A stretch of 64,000 bases of DNA, taken from NCBI GenBank assembly GCA_014654535.1, contig BNBA01000008.1:1-64000 (forward strand), written 5' to 3'. Shown one piece after another: positions 49,918 to 59,235 of the stretch. Position 1 is the first letter of the stretch, and each line of letters starts with the position of its first letter. The position numbers and the translations under genes were made by a program. The stretch is from Xanthomonas boreopolis. GTDB lineage: Bacteria; Pseudomonadota; Gammaproteobacteria; Xanthomonadales; Xanthomonadaceae. Under the pieces are notes generated by a model, which worked only from the letters and a program-made list of their open reading frames with translations, had not been told where the DNA came from and searched no databases.

Positions 49918-52900
49918 CGCTCGCGGCTGGGCGCGCGGGCCGCCGAGGCGTTCCGCAACCTGCGCCGCAGCGTGTTCTCCAACCTCAAGCCCGGCTTCCT
50001 CAAGTGCAACGTGCTGCGCGCCGAGCCGGTAGACATCCGCGACGGCAGCGTCTCGGTGACGCACGAGGACTTCAGCGTGCCCGGTCGGCTGCCGCTGGCC
50101 TGGGTGCGCGCCTATCGGTCCAATCGCGACGAGTCCGGCAGCTGCGGCCATGGCTGGCGCACGCCGGCGGATATCCGGCTGGTGCTGGAGGGCGATGGTT
50201 GGGTCGCCTTCCACGACCCGTCCGGCGAGGCCTTGTTCCCGGCATTGCCGCAGGGCAGGGAGGTGGTGCTCGAATGCGTCGAGGGCGCCAGGCTGTCGCA
50301 GCGCGAAGGCCATTGGGTCGTGCGCTGCAAGGATGGCGTGAGCTACTGGTTCGAGCAGGCGGCCGGGTCGGATCGCTGGCCGATCGCGCGCATCGAGGAC
50401 ATCTGCGGCAACCACTGGCGCTTCGAGCGCCAGGGCGGCCACCTGGTGCGCATCGTCGAAAGCGGCATCGACGGCCTGCAGGGACGTTTCATCGAAGTGG
50501 AAGCGCGGCAGGGGCGGATCGAGCGGATGCAACTGTACGATCCGGCCACCGGCCTGAACCATCCGCTGGTGTGCTACCGCTACGCGGACGGCGACCTGGC
50601 CGCGGCGCTGGACGCGCTCGATGCGGCGCGCACGTTCGAGTATCGCCAGCATCGGATGGTGCGCCACACCGACCGGGTCGGTCTGTCGTTCCACTATGCC
50701 TACGATGCCCAATGGCGGGTGGTGCGTTCCTGGGGCGATGGCGGGCTGTACGACTACCGCTTCGAATACGACGAACTGCTGCGGGAAACCCGCGTCACCG
50801 ATTCCGCCGGACATGCGAGCGTGGTGAAGTTCGACGGCGCGGGGCTGCCGTTGTGCGAGATCGACCCGCTCGACGGCGTCACCCTGTTCGAGTACGACGG
50901 CTCCGGCCGGACCGTCGCCGTGACCGACGCCAATGGCCTGCGCCACGGTTTCGCCTACGACGAACGCGGCAACCTCCTCGAATGGCGCCGCCCCGACGGC
51001 AGCACGCTGCAACGGCGGTTCGACGACGACGACCGGCTGCTGCAGCGCATCGATGGATGCGGGACGGCCACCCGCTTCGAGTGGAACGAGCGGGGCCTGC
51101 TGGCGGCGATGACCGATGCCCTCGGCGCGACCACCCGCTTCGCCTACCACGCCAGCGGGCAGTTGGCCGAGACGACCGATGCGCTGGGCCATGTCACCCG
51201 GCTGCACTACGACCGCTACGGCAAGCTGGCGCTGCGCGAGGACGCCTTGGGCCAGCAGGAGCGCGCCGAGCACGATGCGCTCGGGCGCATCCTGCGGCGC
51301 TGGGACGTGGGCGGCAACCTCTTCGTCTACGAGCACGACGCGGCCGGCCGCCTGCGCGCGGTGCAGGCGCCGGACGGAAGGCGCAGCCAGTACCACTACG
51401 ACGGCGAAGGACAGCTCGTGCGCCACCTGGACATGGATGGCGCATCGACCCGCCTGGACTACACGGGGCTGGGCTGGCTGTCGCGGCGGGTACGGCCCGA
51501 CGGCGCGACCACCGAGTACCGCTACGACAAGGAAGGCCGCATCCGCGAGCTGGTCGATCCCAACGGGCAGACCTACGCGTGGCAGCGCGATGCGCGCGGT
51601 TGCGTGATCGCCGAGGTCGATTACTGGGGGCAGGTCCGCCGCTACCAGCGCGATGCCGCGGGCCGCGTCGTGCGCAGCATCGATCCCTTGGGACGCAGCG
51701 TGCACCTGGAACTGGACGCGATGGGGCGCGTCGTGCGGCGCCGCCATCGCGATGACGCCGATCCGCAGCGCTGGCATGCCGAGCACTTGCGCTACGACCG
51801 CGAGGGCCGCTTGCTGGAAGCGCGCAATGCGGCAGCCCATGTCCTGTGCGAATACGATGCCGCCGGGCGCTTGCTCAGCGAAGTGCAGAACGGCTTCGCC
51901 GTGCGCCATGCCTACGATGCGGTGGGCAACCGCGTCGGCCGAAGCAGCGATGCAGGCAACACGCTGGCGATGGAGTACGACCCGCTCGGGCGCCTGCAGC
52001 GGATGCGGGTCAACGGCGAGGACGCCCTGGAGAGCGTGCGCAACCGGCGCAACCAGACCGTGCTCGAACGCCTGGGCGAGCACCTGTCCCGTAATCTCGG
52101 CTACGACCTGTCCGGCATGGTCGCGCTGGAACAGTGGCAGGGCGCGCACGGCGAACTGTTCGCGATCGCGCACGAGTACGACGCCGCCGGCAATGCCGTC
52201 GCGCGCCAGGATTCGGTGTTCGGCGAGGATCGCTACGGCTACGACGTCGCGCGCAGGCTCGTGGCGCACGACAGTGCGATGGAGGGGGAGCGGAGTTTCC
52301 CGCACGACGCGGCGGGCAATCGCCTGGCCACCCGCGTCGTGGCGCGGCGGGCCGTGGCGGGCGCGGACGCCGGCGCGATCGAGGAATGGTGGCGGGAAGG
52401 CGAGTGCGACGGCATCGGCTATCGCTTCGACCGTGCCGGCAACCTGGTGGCGCGCAGCCTGCGCCGGCAGGCCGGCCAGCCGACGCTCTCGTTGCGCTGG
52501 GATGCCCAGCAGCGCCTGGTCGAGAGTCGTTGGGAAGGCCGGCAGGACGCCACCCGCTACGCCTACGACGCGCTGGGCCGCCGGGTCTGCAAGCGCACGC
52601 CGCAGGCCACGACCTGGTTCTTCTGGGATGGCGACGTGCTGCTGGGCGAGGTGACCTGCGACGATCCGGCCCCCTCGTCGTTGTGGGACGGCAATGTCGC
52701 CGACCTGTACGAGGCGCGGCGGCGGCGCAAGCGCTTGCAGGACTTGCATGCCCAGGTGCGCGAATACGTGTACCGGCCGCATGGCTACGAACCCCTGCTG
52801 CTGATCGTGCCGGAGACGGTGACGGTGGTCCCCGCCGCTGCAGCAGGCAACGAACAAGCGCGGGCGCCCGCGCCGGAGGCGAGGACCGGCGCCAGCCCGC

Positions 52901-54237
52901 AAGAGCCGCTTCCGCCAGCCAAGCCGATCCCGCAGGCACCTGCCGGCCCGGCCCGGCCGCGGCAGGAACCGAGCAACGGACTGGGCGCGACGCTCGGCGG
53001 CGGCATGCGGCTGGGAGGAGCGCCGGGCCCTGCCGGCCCGCCAGCCACGGACGGTCCCGCCGAGGAACCGGCGCGGCCCGCCGGCGCCGCGCCGGCCGCG
53101 CGGACGCTGGGGGCCCTGGGCAGCGCCACGCTGTTTCCATCGAGATCCCCGGCCAGCGATGCGCCGCGTGCCCCGGTGCGGCCCGGCCCGGATGCCGCGA
53201 AGCCAGCCGGACCTGCGCAGGCCGGTGCGGCGGATGCGGTGGACGCCTCCGCGCCCGCTTCGCGCACCCTGCAGGTGCGGCGGATCTACTACTACTGCAA
53301 CGACGTCAACGGCAGTCCGTTGCGCCTGCTGGATGCGCACGGCGAACTGGCCTGGGCCGCGGCTTCGGCGCCGTGGGGGCAGGTGCGGGCACGGTTGCGC
53401 GATGCGCGCCTGGCGCAGCCGTTGCGCCTGCCGGGGATGTACTACGACGCCGAGAGCGGGCTTTGCTACAACCTGGCGCGCTACTACGACCCGCAGGTCG
53501 GGTGCTATGCCGGCGCAGACCCGATGCTGCTCGCCGTCGGCGAGAACCTCTACGACTACGGCCACGGCAATCCGTTCCGCTGGATGGATCCGCTGGGCCT
53601 CGCTCCGTGCCGGCGCGGCGAGTGGATCTTTCCCGAAGGCGACTCGCGCAACGTCAACGACTACGACGTGATCTACACCAACGGCATCATGGGCAGCCGC
53701 GACGCCGCGGTGGAGCTGGCGAACAGCCGCGGCGTCGCCTACTACTACAACCCCAGCTTCTCGGAAGGCCTGCCGCGGTGGATACCGGGCTTCCTGCGCG
53801 GGCCGATCGGCGGCATGGGCGACGTGTTCGAGACCGCGGTGCAGAAGTTCGGGCGCGGCGGCGATCCATTGACCCAGGGTTTCATCGACGGGCTGCGCCA
53901 GCTCGACCACCCGGTCACCATCGTCGGCCACAGCCAGGGCGCCGCCACCGTCGTGCGTTCGGCCGCGCACATCCCGCCGGGATCGACCGTGGTGCTGCGC
54001 AGCCCGGCGGTGAGCTACAACACCGCGGCCGAAGCGCTGAACGGGGCCAACCTCGCCGAATGGCGCTACATCCAGCCGGTCGGCGACATCGCGCCCCTGT
54101 ACGCCTCGAACAACCCGGGGCAGTGGGTCTCGCAGGTACGCCGCATTAATCCGATCAGGACCGTGGGCATCCATAATCAGAACGGATTGGGCCTGGGTAC
54201 CGGCGATTTCCCCGGACCGACGTTCCCGAATGGCTGA
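49396..54237 (+). CDS. PAAR-like/RHS type VI effector with C-terminal putative lipase (RHS1)
   Basis: The 1613-residue protein has an N-terminal PAAR-like spike-tip region (about 1-175; FMGSRTVSADGEPFSRLAMP, VGGPPTVSW), a DUF6531-like segment (RAEPVDIRDGSVSVTHEDFS), and YD/RHS repeats to about 1395. The RHS core end WMDPLGL is at 1396-1402. A proline/alanine linker (about 1145-1290) interrupts the shell. The 211-residue tip carries GHSQG (nucleophile Ser about 1513), with Asp1564 (VGDIAP) and His1593 (GIHNQ) as candidate triad, so lipase or phospholipase is likely. The immunity candidate follows directly. Confidence 0.85.
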   Translation: MSIAAKHFDPQLGIDIHMYAMPPCPLPTPHIGLVLDPFDYLPFIGSTVKVGGVHRATAGTGGLDIHIPLGAWAPPMAAPMGPQFDGEEIFMGSRTVSADGEPFSRLAMPVLDCNLVGLVVPFRRKKPKKPLRALSLPTGLNVAIPTNVTVGGPPTVSWTALAFRGLFAGLGKLRRSRLGARAAEAFRNLRRSVFSNLKPGFLKCNVLRAEPVDIRDGSVSVTHEDFSVPGRLPLAWVRAYRSNRDESGSCGHGWRTPADIRLVLEGDGWVAFHDPSGEALFPALPQGREVVLECVEGARLSQREGHWVVRCKDGVSYWFEQAAGSDRWPIARIEDICGNHWRFERQGGHLVRIVESGIDGLQGRFIEVEARQGRIERMQLYDPATGLNHPLVCYRYADGDLAAALDALDAARTFEYRQHRMVRHTDRVGLSFHYAYDAQWRVVRSWGDGGLYDYRFEYDELLRETRVTDSAGHASVVKFDGAGLPLCEIDPLDGVTLFEYDGSGRTVAVTDANGLRHGFAYDERGNLLEWRRPDGSTLQRRFDDDDRLLQRIDGCGTATRFEWNERGLLAAMTDALGATTRFAYHASGQLAETTDALGHVTRLHYDRYGKLALREDALGQQERAEHDALGRILRRWDVGGNLFVYEHDAAGRLRAVQAPDGRRSQYHYDGEGQLVRHLDMDGASTRLDYTGLGWLSRRVRPDGATTEYRYDKEGRIRELVDPNGQTYAWQRDARGCVIAEVDYWGQVRRYQRDAAGRVVRSIDPLGRSVHLELDAMGRVVRRRHRDDADPQRWHAEHLRYDREGRLLEARNAAAHVLCEYDAAGRLLSEVQNGFAVRHAYDAVGNRVGRSSDAGNTLAMEYDPLGRLQRMRVNGEDALESVRNRRNQTVLERLGEHLSRNLGYDLSGMVALEQWQGAHGELFAIAHEYDAAGNAVARQDSVFGEDRYGYDVARRLVAHDSAMEGERSFPHDAAGNRLATRVVARRAVAGADAGAIEEWWREGECDGIGYRFDRAGNLVARSLRRQAGQPTLSLRWDAQQRLVESRWEGRQDATRYAYDALGRRVCKRTPQATTWFFWDGDVLLGEVTCDDPAPSSLWDGNVADLYEARRRRKRLQDLHAQVREYVYRPHGYEPLLLIVPETVTVVPAAAAGNEQARAPAPEARTGASPQEPLPPAKPIPQAPAGPARPRQEPSNGLGATLGGGMRLGGAPGPAGPPATDGPAEEPARPAGAAPAARTLGALGSATLFPSRSPASDAPRAPVRPGPDAAKPAGPAQAGAADAVDASAPASRTLQVRRIYYYCNDVNGSPLRLLDAHGELAWAAASAPWGQVRARLRDARLAQPLRLPGMYYDAESGLCYNLARYYDPQVGCYAGADPMLLAVGENLYDYGHGNPFRWMDPLGLAPCRRGEWIFPEGDSRNVNDYDVIYTNGIMGSRDAAVELANSRGVAYYYNPSFSEGLPRWIPGFLRGPIGGMGDVFETAVQKFGRGGDPLTQGFIDGLRQLDHPVTIVGHSQGAATVVRSAAHIPPGSTVVLRSPAVSYNTAAEALNGANLAEWRYIQPVGDIAPLYASNNPGQWVSQVRRINPIRTVGIHNQNGLGLGTGDFPGPTFPNG

Positions 54238-54256
54238 AGGACGGAGGCACGTGCGC

Positions 54257-54625
54257 ATGAACATCTGGTATTGGCTCCTGATCGCCGCTGGCCTGGCGGC
54301 CCTGTTGCTCGGGGCCTGCGCCAAGGCGTTCTCCGGCAATGGCAGCGGCATCGACTACCGGCGCGACGGCACGGGCAAGACGATCCTGCTGGACACCCCC
54401 GGGCAGCGCGCCGACGCGGCGATGGCCTACGACGCCAACATCGCGATGGAGCGGCGCGGCCACCGGCTCTCGGACGGCGGTACCTGGAACGACCGCTGGC
54501 TGCGCATCATCAAGTCCGTGCGCCGCAACAGCGAGAACCCGGAGTGGTACGTGCAGTACATCGTCACCAAGCGCCGCGAGGCCGGACTGCCCGAACTGGT
54601 GGGCCTGGACGACGACCCGCCTTGA
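54257..54625 (+). CDS. Putative lipoprotein immunity protein for the RHS1 toxin
   Basis: The 122-residue product starts MNIWYWLLIAAGLAALLLGACA, a signal with a lipobox-like LGAC, so it is probably a periplasmic lipoprotein; a plain membrane anchor is the alternative. The rest is hydrophilic (DTPGQRADAAMAYDANIAME, RNSENPEWYVQYIVTKRREA). It begins 19 bases after RHS1. The ATG at 54257 is favoured by GGAGG eight bases upstream over the 54230 and 54251 starts. Lipoprotein immunity is usual for periplasm-acting phospholipase effectors, which fits the RHS1 tip. Confidence 0.65.
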   Translation: MNIWYWLLIAAGLAALLLGACAKAFSGNGSGIDYRRDGTGKTILLDTPGQRADAAMAYDANIAMERRGHRLSDGGTWNDRWLRIIKSVRRNSENPEWYVQYIVTKRREAGLPELVGLDDDPP

Positions 54626-54680
54626 CGGGAACCCGCGCGCCAGGACGGCGCCGCGACACAGACGTTGCCGAGGGAGCCAC

Positions 54681-55202
54681 ATGAGCATCGCCGCCAAGCA
54701 TTTCGACCCGCAGTTGGGCATCGACATCCACATGTACGCGATGCCGCCGTGCCCGTTGCCGACGCCGCACATCGGCCTGGTGCTGGACCCGTTCGACTAC
54801 CTGCCGTTCATCGGTTCGACGGTGAAGGTGGGGGGCGTGCACCGGGCCACGGCGGGCACGGGCGGGCTGGACATCCACATCCCGCTGGGCGCGTGGGCGC
54901 CGCCGATGGCCGCACCGATGGGGCCGCAGTTCGACGGCGAGGAGATCTTCATGGGGAGCCGGACGGTGTCGGCGGACGGCGAGCCGTTCTCGCGGCTGGC
55001 GATGCCGGTGCTGGACTGCAACCTGGTGGGCCTGGTGGTGCCGTTCCGGCGCAAGAAGCCGAAGAAGCCGTTGCGTGCGCTGTCGCTGCCGACGGGGTTG
55101 AACGTGGCGATCCCGACCAACGTGACGGTGGGTGGTCCGCCGACGGTGTCGTGGACGGCGCTGGCGTTCCGCGGCCTGTTCGCTGGGCTCGGCAAGCTGC
55201 GC
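54681..55202 (+). repeat. 522-bp near-identical direct repeat, second copy (5' end of RHS2)
   Basis: See the first copy at 49396-49917. This copy precedes a distinct linker (KASFVRKKLDAFANWRRAKW) before the sequences converge again at the DUF6531-like segment. Confidence 0.9.
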
Positions 55203-58200
55203 AAGGCCAGTTTCGTGCGCAAGAAGCTGGACGCGTTCGCCAACTGGCGCAGGGCCAAGTGGGGCAACCTGCCGCCGGGATTCCTGAAGTGCAAGGTGCT
55301 GCGCGCCGAACCGGTGGACATCCGCGACGGCAGCGTCTCGGTCACGCACGAGGACTTCTCGATTCCCGGGCGGCTGCCGTTGCCGTGGCGGCGCGTGTAC
55401 AGCTCGCGCGAGGCCGCGCATGCGGGCAGCTGCGGCCATGGCTGGCAGACGCCGGCCGACATCCGGCTGCAGTTGTCGGCGGACGGCAGCGCCTGGCTGT
55501 CGGGGCCGGACGAGGCGGCGTTGTTTCCCCAGCTGCCGGCCGGCGACGGCATGGCCCACCATGTGCTGGATTTCGTCGACGGCGCGCGCCTGTATCGCGA
55601 AGGCGTGCATCTGCTGGTGCGCTTCAAGGACGGCCGCCGCTATCGCTTCGAACACGCGCCCGCTCCCGGCGTGGCGGTGCTGCCGGGCGACCGCACGCTA
55701 CCGATCGCGCGCATCGAGGATGCCTGCGGCAACCACTGGCGCTTCGAGCGTCGCGACGGGCACCTGGTGCGCATCGTCGAGAGCGGCATCGACGGCCTGC
55801 AGGGGCGTTTCATCGAAGTGGAAGCGCGGCAGGGGCGGATCGAGCGATTGCAGCTGCACGACCCGGCCACCGGCCTGAACCATCCGCTGGTCTCCTACCG
55901 CTACGCGGACGGGGACCTGGTCGCGGCGCTGGACGCGCTCGATGCGGCGCGCACGTTCGAGTATCGCCAGCACCGGATGGTGCGCCACACCGACCGGGTC
56001 GGTCTGTCGTTCCACTACGCCTACGACGCCCAATGGCGGGTGGTGCATTCCTGGGGCGACGGCGGGCTGTACGACTACCGCTTCGAATACGACGACCTGC
56101 TCCGCGAGACCCGCCTGACCGATTCGCTCGGCCACGCCACGGTGGTGAAGTTCGACGAGCATCGCCTGCCGCTGTGCGAGATCGATCCGCTCGACGGCGT
56201 CACCGTGTTCGAGTACGACGACTTCGGCCGCACCGTGGCGGTGACGGACCCGGAAGGCTTGCGGACGGGATTCGAGTATGACGAGCGTGGGAATCTGTGC
56301 TGCCTGATCCGCGCCGACGGCACGACCTTGCGGATGGAGCACGACGAACACGATGGCAGGACCGTGCTGCATGCACCCGACGGCAGTACCTGGAAACAAC
56401 AGTACGACGAACTCGGGCGGCTGGTGGCCCAGATCGACCCGCTCGGTGCGATCACGCGCTACGAATATGACGCGTACGGCCAGGTGATCGCGCAGGCCGA
56501 TGCGCGCAATGCCGCAACCCGGCTGCGCTACGACCGGCATGGTCTGGTCGCAGCCGTCGTCGACGCGCTTGGTTGCGAAACCGCTTTCGAACATGATGCA
56601 TGGGGGAACCTTCTGCGGTACGTCGATCCGCTGGGCCAGGTCAGTCGCTACGAGTACGACGCCAAGGGACGATTGCTGGCCAGCACCGGCCCGGATGGCG
56701 CCAGCGTGCATTGCGAGTACGATGCCGAAGACCAACTGGTTTGCTATATCGACGAGACCGGCGCGCGGACGCGCTTACAGTACGTGGGCATCGGCCAGAT
56801 CGGCAGGCGGCTGCAGGCCGACGGACAGGTCCTAGAGTACCGCTACGATACCGAGGAGCAACTGGTTGCCGTCATCAACCAGCGAAGCGAGATCTACCGG
56901 CTAGTGCGCGACCCGTTGGGACGCATCGTCGAAGAGGTCGACTACTGGGGGCAGTCGCGGCGCTACGGTTACGATGCCGCCGGCAGACTGGCCTTCAGCG
57001 TGGACCCTCTCGGTCAGCGGATCACCTTCGTCACCGACAAGTTGGGCCGCATCGTCCGCAAGACGCTTCCCGACGTGCTTCGCCCCGGTCGCCAGGTGCA
57101 GGAGCATTTCGTCTACGACAAGCAGGGGCAGCTCACGGAGCTGCGCAATCCGGCACGAACGGTCAAGCGCCGCTACGACCCGCTGGGTCGGCTGCTGGAA
57201 GAGGTGCAGGACGGCTTCCGCGTGGGCTACACCTACGACGAGGTGGGCAACTGCGTATTGCGCGAGACCTCGGCCGGCAACAGGGTGGCATTCGGCTACG
57301 ACTTGCGGGGGCAGGTGACCTCGGTGGCCATTAACGGCGAGCCTCCCATCTCGATGGAGCGTGATGCTTTAGGACGGATCACGTGCGAGCAGTTGAGCCC
57401 AGAGTTGCGAAGGGAGTTCGCTTACGACAGCCGCGACTTGCTGATCTCGCAGAGGTTGTCGAAGGGCGCTGTGCCGTTGTTCGAAACCATTTACGAGCAT
57501 GATCGTAGCGGCAATCTGACCCGGCGCAGCGACAGTGTTCAGGGTGCAGACGAGTACCGCTACGACGCGATCGGTCGATTACTGCAGCATATGGATCCGA
57601 AGGGGCGATTGGGCCGCTTCTTCCACGATCCGGCTGGCGATCGCTTGCGCACTGAGGTGAAACAAGTACAGGCGCGAAAGATAGTGGGTGGCGACGACGA
57701 TCTGGTTGCCTGGACACGTGAGGGGGCGTACGAAGGGGTGCATTACGTGTTCGATCGTTCCGGTGACCTCGTGCACAAAAGGGGGGCGCATGGTACCTCG
57801 CCGGAGGACATCACCTTGGTCTGGGACGCCAACCATAGGTTGGTGGAGAGTCGGCACAATGGACAATCCACGTACTACGGCTACGATCCTTTGGGAAGGC
57901 GAGCATTCAAGCGAACCTCGGCAAATACCACGTGGTTCTTCTGGGACGGCGATGTGCTGTTGGGAGAGCTGCGGCAAACGGGTGACGAGGCCAGGACGGG
58001 ATTGGAGCACGAGGACGGCGAGGGCTGCTTCGTGGGCGCGAAAGCCAAGCAGAGCCGGTTGATGCCATTGCATGGAAGAACCAGGGAATATGTCTGTTAT
58101 CCCGGGACCTTTGTGCCGTTAGCGTTGGTGGCTCCGTCTTCGAACACAGTAGGACGTCTCACTGCGGCCCCATTGCGATCGATTCCATCTGGCGATGTGA

Positions 58201-59228
58201 TCCAAGGAACAGCGGATCGGGCGCCCGGTCCGGAGAATCGGCTCGGCATGATAGGGGCAACCCGGCTGGGGGCCGTCGATTTGCCTGCCACAAGCCATAT
58301 GGATGTCGCTCCTGTCGGCGGGCCGAACCTGCAGGGGAAGCTTGGTCGCTCGATGTTGCTGCAAGGTCATGGCGAGCTCCAGCGGATGCAAGGAACCCAA
58401 GTACAAGGGAGCGTGACGACGGGGCGTCAGGACAAGGAGGTAGGCGCAAGGAATGCATTGGACACTCCAGGGATCGCACCCCCGCCTGCGCTGCAGGAAG
58501 GACAGTGCAAGCCCGTGTATCACTACCATGTGGATCCCAATGGATGCACCGTCAGGATGACTGATGTTGCCGGAAGCGTGGTTTGGGAGGGGCGGCAGGA
58601 AGCTTGGGGGAGTGCTCCCGATTCAGGGGGGCGTATCGAGAACTCCCTTCGCCTGCAAGGACAGTATTTCGATGTCGAGACCGGCCTGAGCTACAACCGG
58701 TACAGGTACTTCGATCCGTGGGTCGGACAGTTCATTGGCCAAGACCCGCTGGGCCTGGAGGCGGGAGAGAATCTGTACGAGTTCGCGGTCAATCCGCTGG
58801 GATGGATCGATCCGCTCGGGTTGAGTTGTAGAACGACCAAGAAGCTCCAGAGTTTCGTTGATCAGGCAGTGCGTGAGCTCATAGCCAATCCAAAGATGGC
58901 GAAGGACTTGATGAGCAGGGGGAGCTATAGCCATCTGCAGGATGCCGGAAGCCGTCTCTATGCCGCCAGCTTTGGCAAGGCCGTGGAACGGCGTGTGGCG
59001 CAATTGGTGCGGCAGGATCCCAATCTAAGAAGGACGGTTATCCATACGGGGTTGACGCGAGGTAGCAACGGCCAGTTCATATCGAGCCCTGATTTCACGC
59101 GCGTCGTAGGGGCGCCTAAGGTTTGGGACGTGACCACCAATGGTGCCGTCGCTTCGCACGGGAAGCGATACGGAAATCAGCGAGTGACCTATTTGGTCTA
59201 TGATGTGGTCCATGGATTGAAGTTTTAG
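54681..59228 (+). CDS. PAAR-like/RHS type VI effector with C-terminal putative nuclease (RHS2)
   Basis: The 1515-residue protein has the same PAAR-like start as RHS1, DUF6531-like segment and YD repeats. The core end (GQFIGQDPLGLEAGENLYEF) and final WIDPLGL place the cleavage point at about 1377-1381. The 134-residue tip contains GKAVERRVAQLVRQDPNLRR (E1436), ISSPDF (D1471) and VWDVTTNGAVASHGKRYG (D1483), a spacing like PD-(D/E)xK toxins in which the Lys is replaced. A nuclease is the best guess. From about 57.3 kb the DNA is less GC-rich, with rarer codons, suggesting acquisition. Confidence 0.83.
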   Translation: MSIAAKHFDPQLGIDIHMYAMPPCPLPTPHIGLVLDPFDYLPFIGSTVKVGGVHRATAGTGGLDIHIPLGAWAPPMAAPMGPQFDGEEIFMGSRTVSADGEPFSRLAMPVLDCNLVGLVVPFRRKKPKKPLRALSLPTGLNVAIPTNVTVGGPPTVSWTALAFRGLFAGLGKLRKASFVRKKLDAFANWRRAKWGNLPPGFLKCKVLRAEPVDIRDGSVSVTHEDFSIPGRLPLPWRRVYSSREAAHAGSCGHGWQTPADIRLQLSADGSAWLSGPDEAALFPQLPAGDGMAHHVLDFVDGARLYREGVHLLVRFKDGRRYRFEHAPAPGVAVLPGDRTLPIARIEDACGNHWRFERRDGHLVRIVESGIDGLQGRFIEVEARQGRIERLQLHDPATGLNHPLVSYRYADGDLVAALDALDAARTFEYRQHRMVRHTDRVGLSFHYAYDAQWRVVHSWGDGGLYDYRFEYDDLLRETRLTDSLGHATVVKFDEHRLPLCEIDPLDGVTVFEYDDFGRTVAVTDPEGLRTGFEYDERGNLCCLIRADGTTLRMEHDEHDGRTVLHAPDGSTWKQQYDELGRLVAQIDPLGAITRYEYDAYGQVIAQADARNAATRLRYDRHGLVAAVVDALGCETAFEHDAWGNLLRYVDPLGQVSRYEYDAKGRLLASTGPDGASVHCEYDAEDQLVCYIDETGARTRLQYVGIGQIGRRLQADGQVLEYRYDTEEQLVAVINQRSEIYRLVRDPLGRIVEEVDYWGQSRRYGYDAAGRLAFSVDPLGQRITFVTDKLGRIVRKTLPDVLRPGRQVQEHFVYDKQGQLTELRNPARTVKRRYDPLGRLLEEVQDGFRVGYTYDEVGNCVLRETSAGNRVAFGYDLRGQVTSVAINGEPPISMERDALGRITCEQLSPELRREFAYDSRDLLISQRLSKGAVPLFETIYEHDRSGNLTRRSDSVQGADEYRYDAIGRLLQHMDPKGRLGRFFHDPAGDRLRTEVKQVQARKIVGGDDDLVAWTREGAYEGVHYVFDRSGDLVHKRGAHGTSPEDITLVWDANHRLVESRHNGQSTYYGYDPLGRRAFKRTSANTTWFFWDGDVLLGELRQTGDEARTGLEHEDGEGCFVGAKAKQSRLMPLHGRTREYVCYPGTFVPLALVAPSSNTVGRLTAAPLRSIPSGDVIQGTADRAPGPENRLGMIGATRLGAVDLPATSHMDVAPVGGPNLQGKLGRSMLLQGHGELQRMQGTQVQGSVTTGRQDKEVGARNALDTPGIAPPPALQEGQCKPVYHYHVDPNGCTVRMTDVAGSVVWEGRQEAWGSAPDSGGRIENSLRLQGQYFDVETGLSYNRYRYFDPWVGQFIGQDPLGLEAGENLYEFAVNPLGWIDPLGLSCRTTKKLQSFVDQAVRELIANPKMAKDLMSRGSYSHLQDAGSRLYAASFGKAVERRVAQLVRQDPNLRRTVIHTGLTRGSNGQFISSPDFTRVVGAPKVWDVTTNGAVASHGKRYGNQRVTYLVYDVVHGLKF

Positions 59229-59235
59229 GTTGGTT

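Noticed and set aside
49336..54351. A 1671-codon open frame antisense to RHS1
   Set aside because: High GC and repetitive RHS codons open the opposite strand. Its product is low-complexity (V, A, H, R-rich) with no motifs, while RHS1 is convincing.
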